Origin: Bin34 sp965219935
GTDB lineage: Bacteria > Chloroflexota > Anaerolineae > Caldilineales > Caldilineaceae
Direction: 5' to 3'
DNA: 64,000 nt
Assembly: GCA_965219935.1 (NCBI GenBank)
Contig: CBDCOU010000003.1
Coordinates: 3,782,001-3,846,000, forward strand
The notes below the pieces were generated by a model. The model was not told the origin of the DNA and made no database searches. It worked only from the letters and a program-made list of their open reading frames with translations. Below, one piece after another: positions 62,439-64,000 of this stretch; the first letter of the stretch is position 1, and each line of letters opens with the position of its first letter. The translations under genes and the position numbers were made by a program.

Positions 62439-63239
62439 ATGGGAGTGTCCCACGTGTCCGACAAAACACCCGTGCCGATGATCCCAGCTAACGGTGGGTT
62501 GACCTTCTTGGACTGTGCCCAGAAGGTCCTGGAAGAATTTGGTGATGATCAGTCGTTGCACTATAAGGACATCACGGAGCAGGCGCGTAAGCAAGGTTGG
62601 CTGGTCACCGCGGGTAAAACGCCCGAGAACACCATGTATGCCCAAATTATCACAGCGATCAAGCGCCAACAGGCGCGAGGGGAACCGCCGCGCTTTGTCC
62701 AGCATGGTCAGGGTTATTTCAGTCTGAACCAGAGACAGGATCCGGGCTTGGTCTCCCTAATCGAGCAGCACAACCAGCAGGTGCGACAGGCTTTGCTGAA
62801 GCGGCTTCTGGCTCTGCTGCCACAAGCATTTGAGGAGCTAATGGCACAGCTGTTGGCGGCGATGGGGTTCGAAAGAGTCGAGGTCTCGAAGCTGGGGGGC
62901 GACAGGGGAATTGATGTACGAGGAACTCTGGTGGTGGAGGAGGTGATCCGCACTCGTCTGGCGGTTCAGGTCAAGAGGTGGCAGGGCAATGTCCAGTCAC
63001 CAGTAGTGCAGCAGGTCCGCGGCAGTCTGGGTGCCCATGAGCAGGGCCTGATCATCACAACCAGCAATTTTAGTAAAGGAGCGATTCAGGAAGCCCAGCA
63101 GGCCGACAAGACTCCCATCGCGCTCATGAACGGCGAACAGCTTGTGACACTTCTGATGAAGCACGGTATCGGAGTTCGTCGTACTACACCTGATCTGTTC
63201 GAGATTAATGAGAACTTCGCCTCAGGAGAAACAGCGTAG
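62439..63239 (+). CDS. Mrr-like restriction endonuclease with N-terminal HARE-HTH
   Basis: A 266-residue protein. Residues about 15-90 form a HARE-HTH domain (LTFLDCAQKVLEEFGDDQSL, then ITAIKRQQARGEPPRF), known in chromatin and restriction proteins. The C-terminal part is an Mrr-type nuclease: GGDRGIDVRGTL holds the Asp, and LAVQVKRWQGNVQSP holds the QxK. Mrr enzymes often cut methylated DNA. GGA lies five bases before the ATG at 62439; 62400 is a longer alternative. No methylase partner is adjacent, so it may be type IV-like. Confidence 0.9.
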   Translation: MGVSHVSDKTPVPMIPANGGLTFLDCAQKVLEEFGDDQSLHYKDITEQARKQGWLVTAGKTPENTMYAQIITAIKRQQARGEPPRFVQHGQGYFSLNQRQDPGLVSLIEQHNQQVRQALLKRLLALLPQAFEELMAQLLAAMGFERVEVSKLGGDRGIDVRGTLVVEEVIRTRLAVQVKRWQGNVQSPVVQQVRGSLGAHEQGLIITTSNFSKGAIQEAQQADKTPIALMNGEQLVTLLMKHGIGVRRTTPDLFEINENFASGETA

Positions 63240-63747
63240 CGGTGTTAGCGTTGATTCCTCGGCGGAGATCGTGGGAGTGTGAGCAAGACACTAAGTTGAC
63301 TGCCGCCTGACGCTAGTCAGGGCCCTCTGTGAAGTTGGTGAAAAACCATGAGCTAACTCCTGCCGATCTTTGCTTTCCTGGCCCAGTTTGGCTGTTGCCG
63401 TCCATGTCTGTTCTGACCCCATCGGATTCCGTGTGGCTTATGTCCACAAAGAGGCGGTTACCGTGCACTGAGTCTTTGTCCACATCCAAACACTATGATG
63501 TCGGAATTGCCGTTCGGGTCGTGGCTCGTGGTCTAGTAAGGTGGATGAGCTGCTGGACAGTTTGAACAAAGCAATCGATACATTCCATCTTTCAATGGAC
63601 TTTTGATCGTGATCCATGATGGGATGCTGACAAGATTCCGCCTATGGTCATGGCAATGGATCGGAACTACTGCGCTGACTGGTGGTATCGCTGTGTCACC
63701 ATGTGCTACGCGAAGACCTCGGCAGTGTCATGCCCTACCACCGGCCG
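63240..63747. other. Intergenic region, no gene seen
   Basis: About 510 bases with short frames of poor composition. No hairpin terminator or RNA gene was recognised. Confidence 0.45.
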
Positions 63748-63969
63748 TCATTGGCTGTGAGCCCTATCATCAGGCTTGTCCATGGGGGCTTGGTTCGCGG
63801 CAATGTCTGTATCCTGGTAAACCCACTCACCAGCAACGTCAGGTTCGTCAATTGGGTCATCAAATTCGTCAAGCTGTTGTTCAATCCCTACCGAGGACAA
63901 CGCACTTGAGATGGACTCCCTGCCACTGGGAGTGGCCTTTCCCATCGCCTTCCCAATCAATTCGAGCAT
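63748..63969 (-). CDS. Small hypothetical protein
   Basis: A 73-residue acidic protein (LELIGKAMGKATPSGRES, then VGIEQQLDEFDDPIDEPD). GGGGAG stands five bases before the ATG at 63969; a GTG at 63987 is also possible. It has no domain, signal or membrane segment. It is near the window edge, so the upstream context is not visible. Confidence 0.5.
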   Translation of the reverse strand: MLELIGKAMGKATPSGRESISSALSSVGIEQQLDEFDDPIDEPDVAGEWVYQDTDIAANQAPMDKPDDRAHSQ

Positions 63970-64000
63970 TGCTTCTCCCCGTTCCACAAAACAATCCGCG

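Noticed and set aside
1..64000. CRISPR arrays, rRNA and tRNA genes
   Set aside because: No regularly spaced repeats and no cloverleaf or rRNA-like stretches were seen by eye; a tRNA or Rfam scan would settle this.

Overview
The window looks like chromosomal DNA of an uncultured, fairly GC-rich bacterium, most likely a Chloroflexota of the Anaerolineae/Caldilineaceae type. This is inference from gene content: Tat-exported lipoprotein binding proteins of carbohydrate and oligopeptide ABC importers without a local sugar ATPase, a tyrosine-less class Ic ribonucleotide reductase, phytanoyl-CoA-dioxygenase-like and Gfo/Idh/MocA enzymes, many toxin-antitoxin remnants and an IS607-type element. No rRNA, tRNA or CRISPR array was seen.

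Layout. 1-2944 (-): a carbohydrate ABC importer (binding protein and two permeases, the second cut by the window edge). 3258-7085 (+): a small accessory block with an AAA ATPase overlapping a PIN-like gene, a hypothetical gene and a protein with a deoxyribosyltransferase-like C-terminus, with a remnant of a sugar-permease 3' end between them. 7331-12507 (-): a second carbohydrate importer with a gamma-glutamyltransferase-like gene. 12595-14666: a duplicated 5' piece of that ggt gene, split by a two-gene nucleotidyltransferase module. 15031-21429 (+): a giant alpha-2-macroglobulin-like lipoprotein without a thioester. 22142-28302: an orphan type I binding protein, a CDP-alcohol phosphatidyltransferase, a secreted protein, a ThDP enzyme and a small membrane protein. 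28331-31068: nested palindromes, then a MerR regulator translationally coupled to a VIT/VWA protein.

31548-39967 is an accessory island: an IS607-family tnpA remnant with tnpB, abutting a broken vapBC pair; a small coiled-coil membrane protein; and a type ISP-like restriction-modification enzyme. The ISP gene has nuclease, helicase and N6-methylase parts in one 1,228-residue frame. That frame ends just after a run of ten C (coding strand), and two tandem paralogous modules resembling target-recognition domains follow. Changing the run to 8 or 11 C fuses the first module in frame. Changing it to 9 or 12 C leaves a frame open through to the second. This is the most interesting object in the window, provided the run length is not an assembly error.

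40126-48185 (-) is an oligopeptide/oligosaccharide-type ABC importer operon (binding protein, two permeases, one ATPase, no second ATPase) whose last gene is a large uncharacterised enzyme that overlaps the ATPase gene. 48370-55327 holds nrdB (class Ic), a medium-chain dehydrogenase, a GT39-like membrane glycosyltransferase, a Gfo/Idh/MocA oxidoreductase, a methyltransferase and a PhyH-like dioxygenase. 55581-63969 mixes defence and toxin-antitoxin genes (RloA-like ATPase, HEPN/MNT pair, truncated RelE with its antitoxin, HARE-HTH/Mrr endonuclease) with housekeeping-type enzymes (M20 amidohydrolase, DinB-like protein, methyltransferase).
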